64,000 nt of DNA. Origin: Prionace glauca. Lineage: Eukaryota; Chordata; Chondrichthyes; Carcharhiniformes; Carcharhinidae. This document shows, piece by piece, positions 21,943 to 33,128 of this stretch (positions are counted from its first letter, which is position 1; each line of letters starts with the position of its first letter). The translations under genes and the position numbers were made by a program. Location of the stretch: NCBI GenBank assembly GCA_037974335.1, contig CM075760.1, positions 36,775,609 through 36,839,608 on the forward strand, written 5' to 3'. The notes under the pieces were generated by a model. It was given only the letters and a program-made list of their open reading frames with translations, did no database searches and was not told the origin of the DNA.

Positions 21943-24590
21943 TTAACAAAGCATAACACAGCACGGGAAACAGGCCCTTCGGCCCAACGAGCCCGCGCCG
22001 CCGTCCCATTGTCTCAGTGACCTATTCATGATTTTAGTCTACGCCTAATGTGCGAGGATCAGGGAGGTCCAATATAGGGACAATTTGTTACCCAATCAAT
22101 CAGCCTAAAAGCACATCTTTGGGATGTGGGAGGAAACCGGAGCACCCGGAGGAAACCTACGCAACCACGGGGAGAACGCGCAAACTCCCACAGACACAGG
22201 CCCAAATCCATGTGTCCGCACAGCAACAGAGATAGTCTCTGAGCTGTCATGTTGCCCTTGAGATGGTCCAGTTTAAGCACACTAACGACATGAAGCAATA
22301 GGCAACTCCCGAAGCAACATCCAAGAGCAGCCCACTACAACCTGCCACATGCATGCCCCTTGCTGGTCAACAAGGTGGACTTAAATGCCTGTGGAGACAA
22401 AAAATTCATTATTAAACAGGCAAAGACTGTAACATCCCTGAGGCAAAAACAGAATCCCAAGCCTACAATGTTTAGTAAGGCCTGCTATATCCCCCTATAT
22501 GTAGACCGCTCATGTGGCTGTCTAAGTGACTGCTTCCACCACCTTACTCGGCAGTGCATTCCATACCCCCACTACCCTTTGCGCGAAAAACTGCCCTCTA
22601 ATATTTGTCTTATACCTAGCCCCCCTCACCCTAAGCCCGTGACCCCTCGTTCTATCCATTTCTAATAGCGGAAAAAGCTTACCACCATTTACTCTATCTA
22701 TCCCCTTCATAATCTTATAAACCTCTATTAGATCCCCCCTCAGCCGACGTCTCTCAAGGGAAAACAGCCCAAGTTCGTTCAATCTTTCCTCGTAAGACAG
22801 CCCTTCCATACCAGGCAGCATCCTGGTAAATCTCCTCTGCACTCTCTCCAGGATCTCTACATCCTTCCGGTAGTACGGCGACCAGAACTGGACGCAGTAC
22901 TCCAAGTGAGGCCTAACCAACGTTCTATACAACTGTAACATCAGATTCCTACTCTTATATTCTATACCCCTTCCTATGAAGGCTAACATACCATACGCTT
23001 TCCTCATCACATTCTGCACCTGCACCGACACCTTCAGGGATTTGTGCACTTGCACCCCCAGGTCTCTCTGCGTATCTATGCTCCGGATAGTTCTACCATT
23101 TATCGTATAACTCCCCTCCACATTATTCCGGCCAAAGTGCATCACCTCGCATTTCTCCGGATTAAATTCCATTTGCCATCTATCTGCCCAATCTACCAGC
23201 CTGTCTATGTCCTGTTGCATTGCCAGGCACTGCTCCTCAGTACCCGCCAATCCAACCATCTTAGTGTCATCAGCAAATTTGCTGATCACACCACCTACCC
23301 CCTCTTCCAAGTCATTAATATATACTACAAATAGAAGAGGTCCTAGTACCGAGCCCTGCGGCAAACCACTGGTGACAGACCTCCAATTGGAAAAGGAGTC
23401 TTCCACTACTACCCGCTGTCTCCTCCTCCCAAGCCAGTTCTCCACCGTCTACATACTTGGTCTTGTATCCCATGAGCCTTCACCTTTTCTATCAGCCTAC
23501 CATGAGGGACCTTGTCAAACGCCTTACTGAAATCCATATAGACGACATCAACGGCTTGTCCTTCGTCAACCGTTTTTGTCACCTCTTCAAAAAATTCCAC
23601 TAGATTCGTAAGGCACGACCTCCCTGTAACGAAGCCATGCTGCGTATCCCTGATCAGATTGCAGCGCTCCAGATGTTCATACATCCTATTCTTGAGGATC
23701 CTCTCCATTAGCTTGCCTATAACTGAAGTCAAGCTCACTGGCCTATAATTCCCTGGGTTATCCCTCTGACCCTTTTTAAACAACGGTACTACATTTGCAA
23801 TCCGCCAATCCTCTGGGACCTCACCTATGTCCAAAGAAGAGACAAAGATTTGCGTCAGAGGCCCAGCAATTTCATCCCTTACCTCCCTTAGCAGCCTGGG
23901 ATAGATGCCATCAAGCCCCGGAGATGTTTCCGTCTTTATAGTGTCTAAAAGCCCCAACACCTCTTCCCTCGTGATGACTATTTCCCTCAACGGATCCTCA
24001 AACTCCTCAAGCACAGCACCAGACATCAGGCCCCTCTCCTGCGTGAATACCGACGCAAAGTATTCATTCAAGATCTCCCCCATTCCCCCAGGCTCCAAGC
24101 ATAGTTCCCCTCCTCTGTCCCTGAGAGGACCAATCTTCCCTCTAACCATCCTTTTGTTTCTATCATAGGAGTAAAATGCCTTCGGATTTTCCTTAATCCT
24201 ACCCGCCAAAGCCATTTCGTGGCCCCCTTTTGCCTTTCTGATGCCCCTTTTAAGTTCTCTCCTACATTCTCTGTATCCTTCTAACGCTATCTCTGTCCTC
24301 AAATGCCTAGATATAATGTACGCCTCCCTCTTCCTCCTGACCTGGTCCTCAATATCCCTAGTTACCCACGGCTCTCTAATCCTACCCTTCCCATCCTTCC
24401 TCTTGACCGGCATATGTCTTTCCTTCAAAGATTTTAGTTTTCCCTTGAGAGACTCCCACATTCCCAGCGTCGACCTGCCATCAAACAGCTTACCCCAGTG
24501 CGTATCTTTAAGATCCTGCCTAATCCGGTTGTATCAAGCCCTCCCCCAGTTTAACACCCTCCCCTGAGGACAGGCTTCATCTTTACCCAT
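21943..24590 (-). mobile_element. CR1-clade LINE family A, copy A3
   Basis: A minus-strand LINE, 5' truncated near 24590 within ORF2 (after the endonuclease), running through the complete RT and C-terminal block to the 3' UTR. The 3' UTR (21943-22520) again carries a V-SINE core (GGTTTCCTCCGGGTGCTCCG on the minus strand at about 22130-22150), then GGGCCGAAGGGCCTGTTTCC and a degenerate tail near 21943. It is more diverged from A1, A2 and A4 than they are from each other. A V-SINE is inserted just upstream at 24612. Confidence 0.87.
22522..24461 (-). pseudogene. LINE ORF2 reverse transcriptase (family A copy A3)
   Basis: Two overlapping frames (24461-23409, then 23445-22522) together cover the RT; one frameshift near 23430-23445 separates them, in the segment that elsewhere reads VARWIENWLGNRR. 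Motifs in order: PGLDGIYPRLLREV, VVPLFKKGQRDNPGNYRPVS, TQHGFVTGRSCLTNL, motif A MDFSKAFDKVPHGR, motif B TSGLPQGSVLGPLLF, motif [30 protein letters not shown]. Catalytic aspartates are kept, but the frameshift makes it inactive. Confidence 0.85.
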
Positions 24591-24611
24591 TAATATCTAT
24601 CCATTAATATT

Positions 24612-24959
24612 TGGGCGGCACGGTAGCACAGTGGTTAGCACTGCTGCTTCACAGCTCCAGGGTCCTGGGTTCGATTCCCGGCTCGGGTCGCTGCCTGTGT
24701 GGAGTTTGCACATTCTCCTCGTGTCTGCGTGGGTTTTCTCCGGGTGCTCCGGTTTCCTCCCACAGTCCAAAGATGTGCGGGTTAGGTTCATTGGCTATGC
24801 TAAAATTGCCCCTTAGTATTCTGGGATGTGTAGGTTAGAGGGATTAGCAGGTAAAATGTGTAGGGATATGGGGATAGGGTCTGGGTGGGATTGTGTTCGG
24901 TGCAGACTCGATGGGCCGAAGGGCCTGTTTCTGCACTGTAGGGTGCTATGTTCAATATT
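24612..24959 (+). repeat. Full-length V-SINE with target-site duplication
   Basis: The tRNA-like head GGCGGCACGGTAGCACAGTG has a B box GGGTTCGATTCCCGG. The V-SINE conserved core is TCTCCGGGTGCTCCGGTTTC, followed by a 3' region ending GGGCCGAAGGGCCTGTTTC, TGCACTGTAGGGT and CTATG. A 14-bp duplication TATCCATTAATATT flanks it (24598-24611 and 24960-24973). It closely matches the minus-strand copy at 56366-56700. The head is a SINE promoter, not a tRNA gene. Confidence 0.92.
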
Positions 24960-25070
24960 TATCCATTAATATTCTTTGGTTCTTATTTTTGTGTCTTGAT
25001 TTCCTGCAGCAATTTATAATCCAATTTATAATCTGCAATGATATTTCATTGACTGGGAGTATAAGAACAT

Positions 25071-28000
25071 AAATATTGTGGAATGTAGGTAGAAGAAGGG
25101 ATGGGGATTTAAAACAGGATTTTAGGGAGCTAGGCTGGAAGCTGAAAGCTAGGACAAAGCCTGTCGTCATCTCTGGTTTGTTGCCGGTGCCACGTGCTAG
25201 TGAGTTGAAGAACAGGGAGAAAGAGTGCAGATTAACATATGGCTGCAGGGATGGTATTGGAGAGAGGGTTTCATTTACTTGGATAATTAAAGCACATTCT
25301 GGGGAAGGTGGGACTTGTACAAACAGGACGGTTTGCCTCTGAACCAGAGGGGCACTAATATCCTGGGAGGGAAATTTGCATCTACTCATCGGGGAGGTTT
25401 AAACTAATTAGTCAGGGGGACAAGAAAATGAGATGTGGTCCAAAAGCCAGTGTTGAGGGTCGCGAGGTACTGAGGAAGGTACCAAGGTTGCAGGAGTGTA
25501 CAAGCAGACAGGATGGTGGGTTGAAATGTATCTACTTCAATGCAAGGAGCATCAGGATTAAGGTAGGTGAACTTGGAGCGTGGATTGGTACTTGGGACTA
25601 TGATGCTGTGGCCATTACGGAGACATGGTTAGAACAGGAGCAGGAATGGTTGTTGGCAGTTTCGGGATATAGAAGTTTCAGTAAGAATAGGGAAGGCAGT
25701 AAAAGAGATGGAGGAGTAGCATTGTTAATCAAGAATGGTTTAACGACTGCTGAAAGGCATTTCGAGGGTGATCTGCCTACTGAGGTAATATGGGCTGAAT
25801 CTAGAAATAGGAAAGGAGCGGTTACGTTGTTAGGCGTTTTCTATAGGCCCGCAAATAGTAGTACAGATGTGGAGGAGGAAATGGCAAAGCAGATTATGGA
25901 TAGGTGTGGAGGTCACAGGGTAGTTATCATGGGTGACTTCAATTTCCAAATATTGATTGGAACCTTTACAGGTCGAATAGTTTGGATAGGACAGTTTTTG
26001 TACAGTGTGTGCACGAGAGTATCCTGACACAATACGTGGATAAGCCGACAGGAGGTGGGGCCACATTGGACTTGGTACTGGGTAATGAACCGGGCCAAGT
26101 GTTCGATTTGTTTGTGGAAAAGCACTTTGGAGATAGTGACCACAATTTAGTGTCCTTCATTATTGCAATGGAGAGGGATAGGGTCACACTACAGGGCAAG
26201 GTTTATAGCTGGAGCAGGGGTAATTATGATGCGATTAGGCAAGAATTATGGAGCATAAGACGGGAACAGAAACTGTCAGGTATAGGCACAAACCAAAAGT
26301 GAAGCTTTATCAGGGAATAAATACTGTATGTCCCTGGCAGGCAGGGAAGAAATGGCTGAGTGAAGGAACAATGGTTCACAAAGGAGGTTGAATGTCTTGT
26401 TAAGAGGAAAAAGGAAACGTCTGTAAAGATGAAAAAAGCATGTTTTTGAGGATGAGTGCGTGATACAGGCTGATAGGATGGAGGAGGTAAATGTTCTCAG
26501 GGAAGATGTATTAGAAATTTTGAAAAACCTAAGGTTGGATAAAACCCCTGGACCAGATACATCCTAGGATACTTTGGGAGGCAAGGGATGAGATTGCTGA
26601 GCCTTTAGTTTGATCTTTGGGTCTTCACTGTCCACGAGGATAGTGCCAGACGACTGGAGAGTGGCAAATGTTGTTCTTCTCTTCAAGAAGGGAGGCATTT
26701 AGGGACAAAATGAAATGGTTGCAGGGGAGGTATGTTCCGGTTAAGCGAAAGGATGGGAAAGGAAGGATTAGACAGCCGTGGATTACGGAGGATATTGAAG
26801 ACTTGGTCAGGAAGAAGAGGGAGGCGTATGTTAGGTCAAAACAAATGGGTACGGAGAGTGCGCTGGAAGAATACAGCGAGAGTAGGAGGGAGCTAAAAAG
26901 GGGAATTAGAAGGGCAAAGAGAGGGCATGAGATGGCTTTGGCTGGTAGGATTAAGGAAAATCCAAAGGCATTTTATTCCTATATCAGAGGCAAGAGAGTA
27001 GTTAGAGGGAAAATTGGTCCTCTTAGGGACAAGAGTGGTGAGTTGTGTATTGAGTCGGAGGGGATGGGGGAGCTCCTGAATGAATACTTTGCGTCGGTAT
27101 TCACAAAGGAGAGGGGTTTGGAATCGTGTGGTCTCTTGGAGGGAGTGGAGGTTTATTTGCAGGATATAGTTATTACGAGAGAGGAAGTGCTAGGGCTTTT
27201 AGGTAGCGTAAGGACGGATAAAGCTCCGGGGCCTGATGGTATTTATCCCAGGCTGCTTAGGGAGGCGAAAGATGAAATTGCTGGGCCTCTGGCGCAAATC
27301 TTTGTCTCTTCTTTGGACACAGGTGAGGTCCCAGAAGACTGGAGGGTAGCAAATGTGGTCCCGTTGTTCAAAAAAGGCAGTAGGGATAACCCTGGGAATT
27401 ATAGACCGGTGAGTTTGACGTCGGTGGTAGGGAAGTTAATGGAAAAAATACTTAGGGGTAGGATGTATGAGCATTTGGAGCGTTGCGATCTGATTAGTAG
27501 ATCTCTTTGTAGTCTACATAAATGACTTGGAAGAGGGCGTAGGTGGTGTGATTAGCAAGTTTGCTGATGACACCAAGATGGCAGGGTTGGCGGGTACGGA
27601 ACTGGAGTGTCAGGTGATACAACAGGATATAGATAGGTTGGTGCAGTGGGCAGATAGGTGGCAGATGGCATTTAATCCTGACAAATGCGAGGTGATGCAT
27701 TTTGGACGGAATAATGCAGAGAGGAGCTATGAGATTAAAGGGAGGCCGATTAGGAGTATAGACATACAGAGGGACCTGGGAGTGCAGGTTCACAAATCCT
27801 TGAAGGTTGCATCACAAGTGGAGAAGGTCGTTAGGAAGGCTTATGGGATGTTGGCCTTTATAGGAAAGGGCATAGAGTATAAAAGCTGCTGTCTAATGCT
27901 TCAGTTGTACAGAACGTTGGTTAGACCGCATTTGGAGTACTGCGTCCAGTTCTGGTCACCTTACTACCGGAAGGACGTGGAGTCTCTGGAAAGGGTGCAG

Positions 28001-30315
28001 AGGAGGTTTACCAGAATGTTGCCTGGCATGGGGGGACTGGGTTACAAGGAGAGGTTGAAGAAACTGGGACTATTCTCCTTGGAAAGGCGGAGATTGAGAG
28101 GGGACATGATAGAAGTATATAAGATAATGAAGGGAATGGATAGAGTTAATAGTGAGAGACTGCTCCCTAGACTAGATACAAACACAAGAGGTCATCATTT
28201 AAGGGTGAGGGGGGAGAGGTATAATTTGGAGGTGAGAGGAAGGTTCTTTACGCAGAGAGTTGTAGGGGTCTGGAACGCGCTACCGAGTAGGGTGGTGGAG
28301 GCAGGAACATTGGACTCGTTTAAGATGCAGTTAGATAGGCACATGAGTGAAACGAGAATGGAGGGATATGGTAGGGGATATTAAATAGGGTTAAACCTCG
28401 GGAGACACCGGAAAGGCAGGCTGTAAGATTAATATTTTGACTTTATTCCACAGGTGGAGGTCCACCTCGTGTCAAACGAGGGGCATTCACACGGCGGGTC
28501 GTGCCTGGGCTGCTCTTGGAAGTTCCAGGAGTGGCCTAGAACTTCGTGTCGGTGTGTGTGCTTGATCCTGGACCGGTAGATGGGCGCCGCAACAGCTCAG
28601 TGACTAGCACTGCTGGCTGTGCAGGCACATGGATTTGGGCCTGTGTCTGTGGGAGTTTGCGCATTCTCCCTGTGGTTGCGTGGGTTTCCTCCGGGCGCTC
28701 CGGTTTCCTCCCACACCCCAAAAATGTGCTCTCAGGCTAATCGGTTTTTACCAAATTGACACTATTTCTTCCCTGAATCTGACTGAGTAGGGTTCCATTC
28801 GTAGCCATGCAGGGTAGAATAGGTGCAGGGTGATGTGGCGGCGCGGGCTCGTTGGGCCGAAGGGCCTGTTTCCCGTGCTGGATTGTTCTTTGTTCTTTGT
28901 TCTTTGTAAGAAAGGAAATAGGAATGACCCTGGTAATTATAGGTCAGCTAGTCTTACTTCAGTGGTCGGTAAGTCAGTGGAAAGGGCCCTGAGAGACAGG
29001 ATTTATGACCATTTGGAAAGATGCAGCTCAATCTGGAATAGTCAGAACGGTTTCGTGAGGGGTAAGTCCTGTCTCACAAATTTGATTGAATTCTTTGAGG
29101 AGGTAACTAAGTATGTGGATGAAGGTAGACCAGTTAATGTTATATACATGAATTTTAGTAAGGCGTATAAGGTTCCCCATGGTAGGCTCATGAAGAAGAT
29201 TGAAGAAAATAAAGATGTGTGGGATAGAAGGAAATTGAGAGGATTGGATAAGTAACTGGCTGTATCACAGAAGACAGAGGGCGGTGATGGAAGCAAAATT
29301 TTCAGACTGGAGGCCTGTTAACAGCAGTGTATCACAGAGGTCAGTGCTGGGTCCTCTGCTACTTGTGATTTTGATCAATGACTTGGAAGAGGGGGCTGAA
29401 AATTGGGTTAATAAATTTGCTGATGACACCAAGATTGATGGAGTAGTGGATGAGGTGGAGGGCTCTTGTAGGCTGCAAAGAAACATTGATAGGATGCAGA
29501 GCTGGGCTGAAAAGTGGCAGATGGAGTTTAACCCTGATAAGTGTGAGGTGATTCATTTTGGTAGGACAAACTTGAATGCAGATTACAGGGTCAACGGCAG
29601 GGTTCTGAGGAATGTGAAGGAACAGAGAGATCTTGGGGTTCATATCCACAGACCTCTGAAGGTTGCCACTCAAGTGGATAGAGCTGTGAAGAATGTTTAT
29701 AGTGTGTTAGGGTTTATAAACAGGGGGTTTGAATTAAGAGCAGTGGGGTTATGCTGCAACTATACCGCACGTTGGTGAGACCATATTTGGAATATTGCGT
29801 GCATCTCTGGTCACCTCACTTTAAGAAGGATGTGGAAGCATTGGGGAGAGTGCAGAGAAGATTTGCCAGGATGCTGCCTGGTTTGGAGGGAAGGTCTTAT
29901 GTGGAACGTTGAGGGAGCTGGTGCTTTTCTCTTTGGAGCGGAGGAGGATGAGAGGCGACTTAATAGAGGTTTATAAGATGATGAGAGTGATTGATTGAAT
30001 GGACGTGCAGAGACTATTTCCTCGGGTGGATGTAGCTGTTACTAGGGCGCACAACTATAAGGTTCATGGTGGGAGATATAGGATGGATGTCCAAGGTAGA
30101 TTCTTCACTCAGAGAGTGGTTGCGGTGTGGAATGCACTGCCTGCTGTGATAATGGAGTCAGACACTTTAGGAACTTTCAAGCGGTTATTGGATAGGCACA
30201 TGGAGCACACCAGAGTGTTAGGGAGTGGGATAGCTTGATCTTGGGTTTGGACATAGCTCGGCACAGCATTGAGGGCCGAAGGGCCTGTACTGTGCTGTAC
30301 TGTTCTATGTTTCTA
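25071..30315 (+). mobile_element. CR1-clade LINE family C, interrupted by a nested LINE
   Basis: From about 25071 the end of ORF1 is visible (esterase-domain tail, KPVVISGLLPV). ORF2 starts near 25500: endonuclease blocks YFNARSIR, AVAITETWLEQ, GDFNFQ, and LVLGNEPGQVFD with SDHN, with a frame break near 25960-25980. An internally deleted stretch at 26300-26690 leads to VPDDWRVANVV-like sequence, where family A copy A2 is inserted. After 28908 the same element resumes (GNRNDPGNYRSASLTSVVGK, TKYVDEGRPVNVIYMNFSKA, NKFADDTKI) with several frame breaks, and ends with GAGGGCCGAAGGGCCTGTAC and TGTTCTATGTTTCT at about 30315. It is older than A2. Confidence 0.85.
26695..28907 (+). mobile_element. CR1-clade LINE family A, copy A2, nested in family C
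   Basis: A 5'-truncated A copy inserted into the LINE C reverse-transcriptase gene. The flanks AAGAAGGGAG (26685-26694) and AAGAAAGGAA (28908-28917) are a probable 10-bp target-site duplication. The frame covers SFRDKMKWLQ-like sequence to MYEHLERCDLI. It then has a deletion of roughly 320 bp relative to A4 at about 27495-27500, removing motifs A and B, before resuming with FADDTKM and the full C-terminal block (27527-28384). The 3' UTR has a V-SINE core and ends in three TTCTTTG units. Confidence 0.9.
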
Positions 30316-31576
30316 TTAATCTTGCTCTTGTTGACTCACTCAATCTGTTTTTTTTTATTCACGGGACATAAGAATTAATTAACATGTATCAATAAATTGT
30401 TTTGCTGGTTTCAAATTTGTGAAATGATAACTTAGATTTTACTCTGTTTCCAATATTACAATAGCGAATTCATTTCAAAATAACTTCATTGGCTGGAAAA
30501 CATTTCGAGATTGCGGTGGTGGTGAAAGGCAATATGCAAGTATGAGGGTTTTCTTTTCTAAATCTATATCACTGATTATTGTTCTCTCTGATCAACGAAG
30601 TAGATCATTCCTCCCCACTCTGTCTCGGTCCCTCATTTTAAGCAACTCAATATAATTGCCCCTTAGCCTCCAATGAAAAAAAAATCCAATCCAATGCTCT
30701 CTCACAGCTCATTGAGTTATGAGTACGTTCAGGGGCATTTCATGAATACTCTCCCTAATCTTATCAAGAAAGTGACGAAAGTAAGCGAAAGGCTCCAATA
30801 TTTTTCATTCAATCATCAATAACATCGTTCAAAACTTATTCTTTTGACCTGCATCTCCTTCTAAACAATGCAAAATACTTTCCTCGGAATTTATTCCGGC
30901 TTTTTATCCTCATTTTGAGATGAGATTCGCTTCAATGTCTGACGCATGAATATCCTTGATCATGAATGCTTGAGGAAACATCTTTTTTTAGCTCTCAAAT
31001 TAATCACATCTCCGAAAATTTGTCTCCAATTTCTCCGTTTCTGTTCAAGCACACATTTCGAAATTACTTTTGCTTCAGTATCCAACAAATATTGAATTCC
31101 AAAACTGATGGACAAACACTGGGAAACAAATCACTGGGTAACACAAATCCGATTGTGTTCACTTTCAGATTCACAACACTCAGCTTTTCAATCAAATTGA
31201 CTAATTGAAAACAGAAATTATTGAGAAAGTTCAGGTGACATTTTTGTACCTCACTCGCTCGGGTCTTTTGTAAATGCTGCTCGGAGGTTTAATGAGCATT
31301 ATCCTGTGCCTATGCATCGTGCATGTAGAGATTTGACGGTGGTTGGAGCATTTTGTGTCCAGGAAAGGACAGTAATCTCTGATTAAAGCTGAACTCGCAG
31401 TTTTCTGCTGGCACCTGGAGATTGAAGAATGTTGGGTAAAATCGTGCTCTTGCTCCCTGTCTCACTTACTGTGGATTTGATTAAAGAATGTGATTATCTA
31501 GATTGTGATATATTTATAGATATGCAGTTGGTGAGGTGTAGACACATGACAGGGCTAGTTGCTTTCTCATTATATC
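30316..31576. other. Intergenic stretch with an old CR1 3' relic
   Basis: At about 30600-30960 the minus strand resembles the end of a CR1 ORF and 3' UTR (the GGGGCAATTATATTGAG and CTAAGGGGC-like segment), strongly decayed. The remainder is AT-rich with no recognisable feature. Confidence 0.4.
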
Positions 31577-31755
31577 ATAGAATCCCTGCAGAAGAGATCA
31601 TTTGGCCCATAGAGTGTGTACTGACTCTCTGACAGTGAAGCTAACTCAGGCCTACCCCATTTTCTATAACCCTATTCATTTCCCATGGCTAATACTGGGA
31701 ATCTAAGGTAAAATTTAGCATGGATATTCCACCTAAATGCCCATCTTTGGACATC
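31577..31755 (-). repeat. V-SINE 3' half, diverged
   Basis: The minus strand shows GTCCAAAGATGGGCATTTAG, a CCATGCTAAATTTTACC segment and a GGGCCAAATGATCTCTTCTG tail: the V-SINE core end and 3' region. The head is missing. Confidence 0.65.
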
Positions 31756-33128
31756 TACATAGATACACCGAGGTTGCTGTTGAGAAGGGCGTTCAGGGTT
31801 TTGATCAGAGCCCATATATGGACAAATCAGGATGGCGAGTGTCCTGGAGATGACCTTCCATATGGTGTTTGTTTGATGTATCATCTGCTCTTGTCTTTCT
31901 GCATGCAAGCAGTTGCGGATCTGGAACGTGCTGCTTAAGGAGCCTTGCTAAGTTCATCAAATGCGCTAGATGGTGCTCACTGCTGTTATTTATCGAAATA
32001 TTCACACTGCTAAGCAGGTACTCACATACTGTATGCACGACGAAGGATCTTACAAATTCGTCCAAGTTCACAGTCCAATAGTTCACAAGGTAGAAACATG
32101 AATAAAATGGTAGACGAGTGGCAGCAGAGTCTTTCATTAGATTGCTGACACGTAAACAAGTTTATGTGTGACAACAGGGTTTCGGTTTTGTTGTTAATAG
32201 CAATGTCACTCGCAACCAGCACTGTTCTAATTTGGACAGTGGTTGAATAAATCAAAAGGTAACGAGTCAGTTTCAGTTTGGACATCAAAAGATGGAATGC
32301 GAGATAATAAATATTTCGCCTGACTTCATTGGCCCGGATCTGTCATTAGATACCAAATATTAATGATTTTGTGTCGTAGCTTCAACATCTCCCGTGCCTA
32401 TCTGTTGAAACTTCATGTTGCATGTGTCTTGAAGCGGGAAGTTGGGTGAAAAGTGAGACTGTCTCTGCTTTTGCATACCATGACCAGGAGATATCCCATA
32501 CCGACAATATGTGCACTATGTACGAAAGATTAGGATAAGGATTCACTGTTGTAATTCATCCAGAATTTATAAACATTATATATACTATTTTTGCAATGTC
32601 AACATGTCTTTCGGAGCATAATCCGTGCTGAAGTTGATGATTCCATTGAATTTCATATAGGTTTTTAAATTAGTCTGTTAATGGTGCATCAGCATTTCAA
32701 AACAAACTATGTAGTTAGAGTCGATTTGCCCTCTTCGTGGATACTATGAATGTTGTTCTGATTGATTATCTGAAAGAGTACCCAGTAAATAGATTGTTTT
32801 CTCCCTTGTCATTTCCCTCCCCGTTCCTATGCTTACAACAGAAGAGTTCCAGTGTGAAGTACAGGCTTGTGAGTGGGGAATAATCAGCGGGAATGGTATT
32901 GCACACATTTCAAGGCATAACCTACCTTCAGATACAAACCATACACAGCAGGAATACAGAGAGGAGCACACTAAATAGTTAACGTATTGTATGTAGTGCA
33001 GGCAACATTGATCGACAACATTGGACGCACTGCATTGGAATCTCTGCCGTCCCCATGACTGTTGTGATCCTTGGAAACCTCGAGGCACAGAGAATAACAT
33101 TTGCAATTCACGTTATGTTTTATTTTGT
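31756..33128. other. Gene-free stretch 3' of receptor gene 3
   Basis: No gene recognised. Around 31900-32030 the sequence (TTGCGGATCTGGAACGTGC, AAGGAGCCTTGCTAAGTTC) resembles a dispersed shark repeat from memory, with low certainty. The rest is AT-rich and featureless to me. Confidence 0.35.

Noticed and set aside
22059-22298. Open frames in the 22.0-22.3 kb region and likewise at 10.4-10.6 and 28.5-28.7 kb
   Set aside because: They translate the V-SINE core within LINE A 3' UTRs.
24612-24690. Possible tRNA gene
   Set aside because: The tRNA-like part is the head of a V-SINE with a target-site duplication at both element ends; a near copy lies at 56.6-56.7 kb.
25428-26027. Host endonuclease-like gene
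   Set aside because: It is the endonuclease domain of LINE C ORF2, with CR1 motifs and LINE sequence on both sides.
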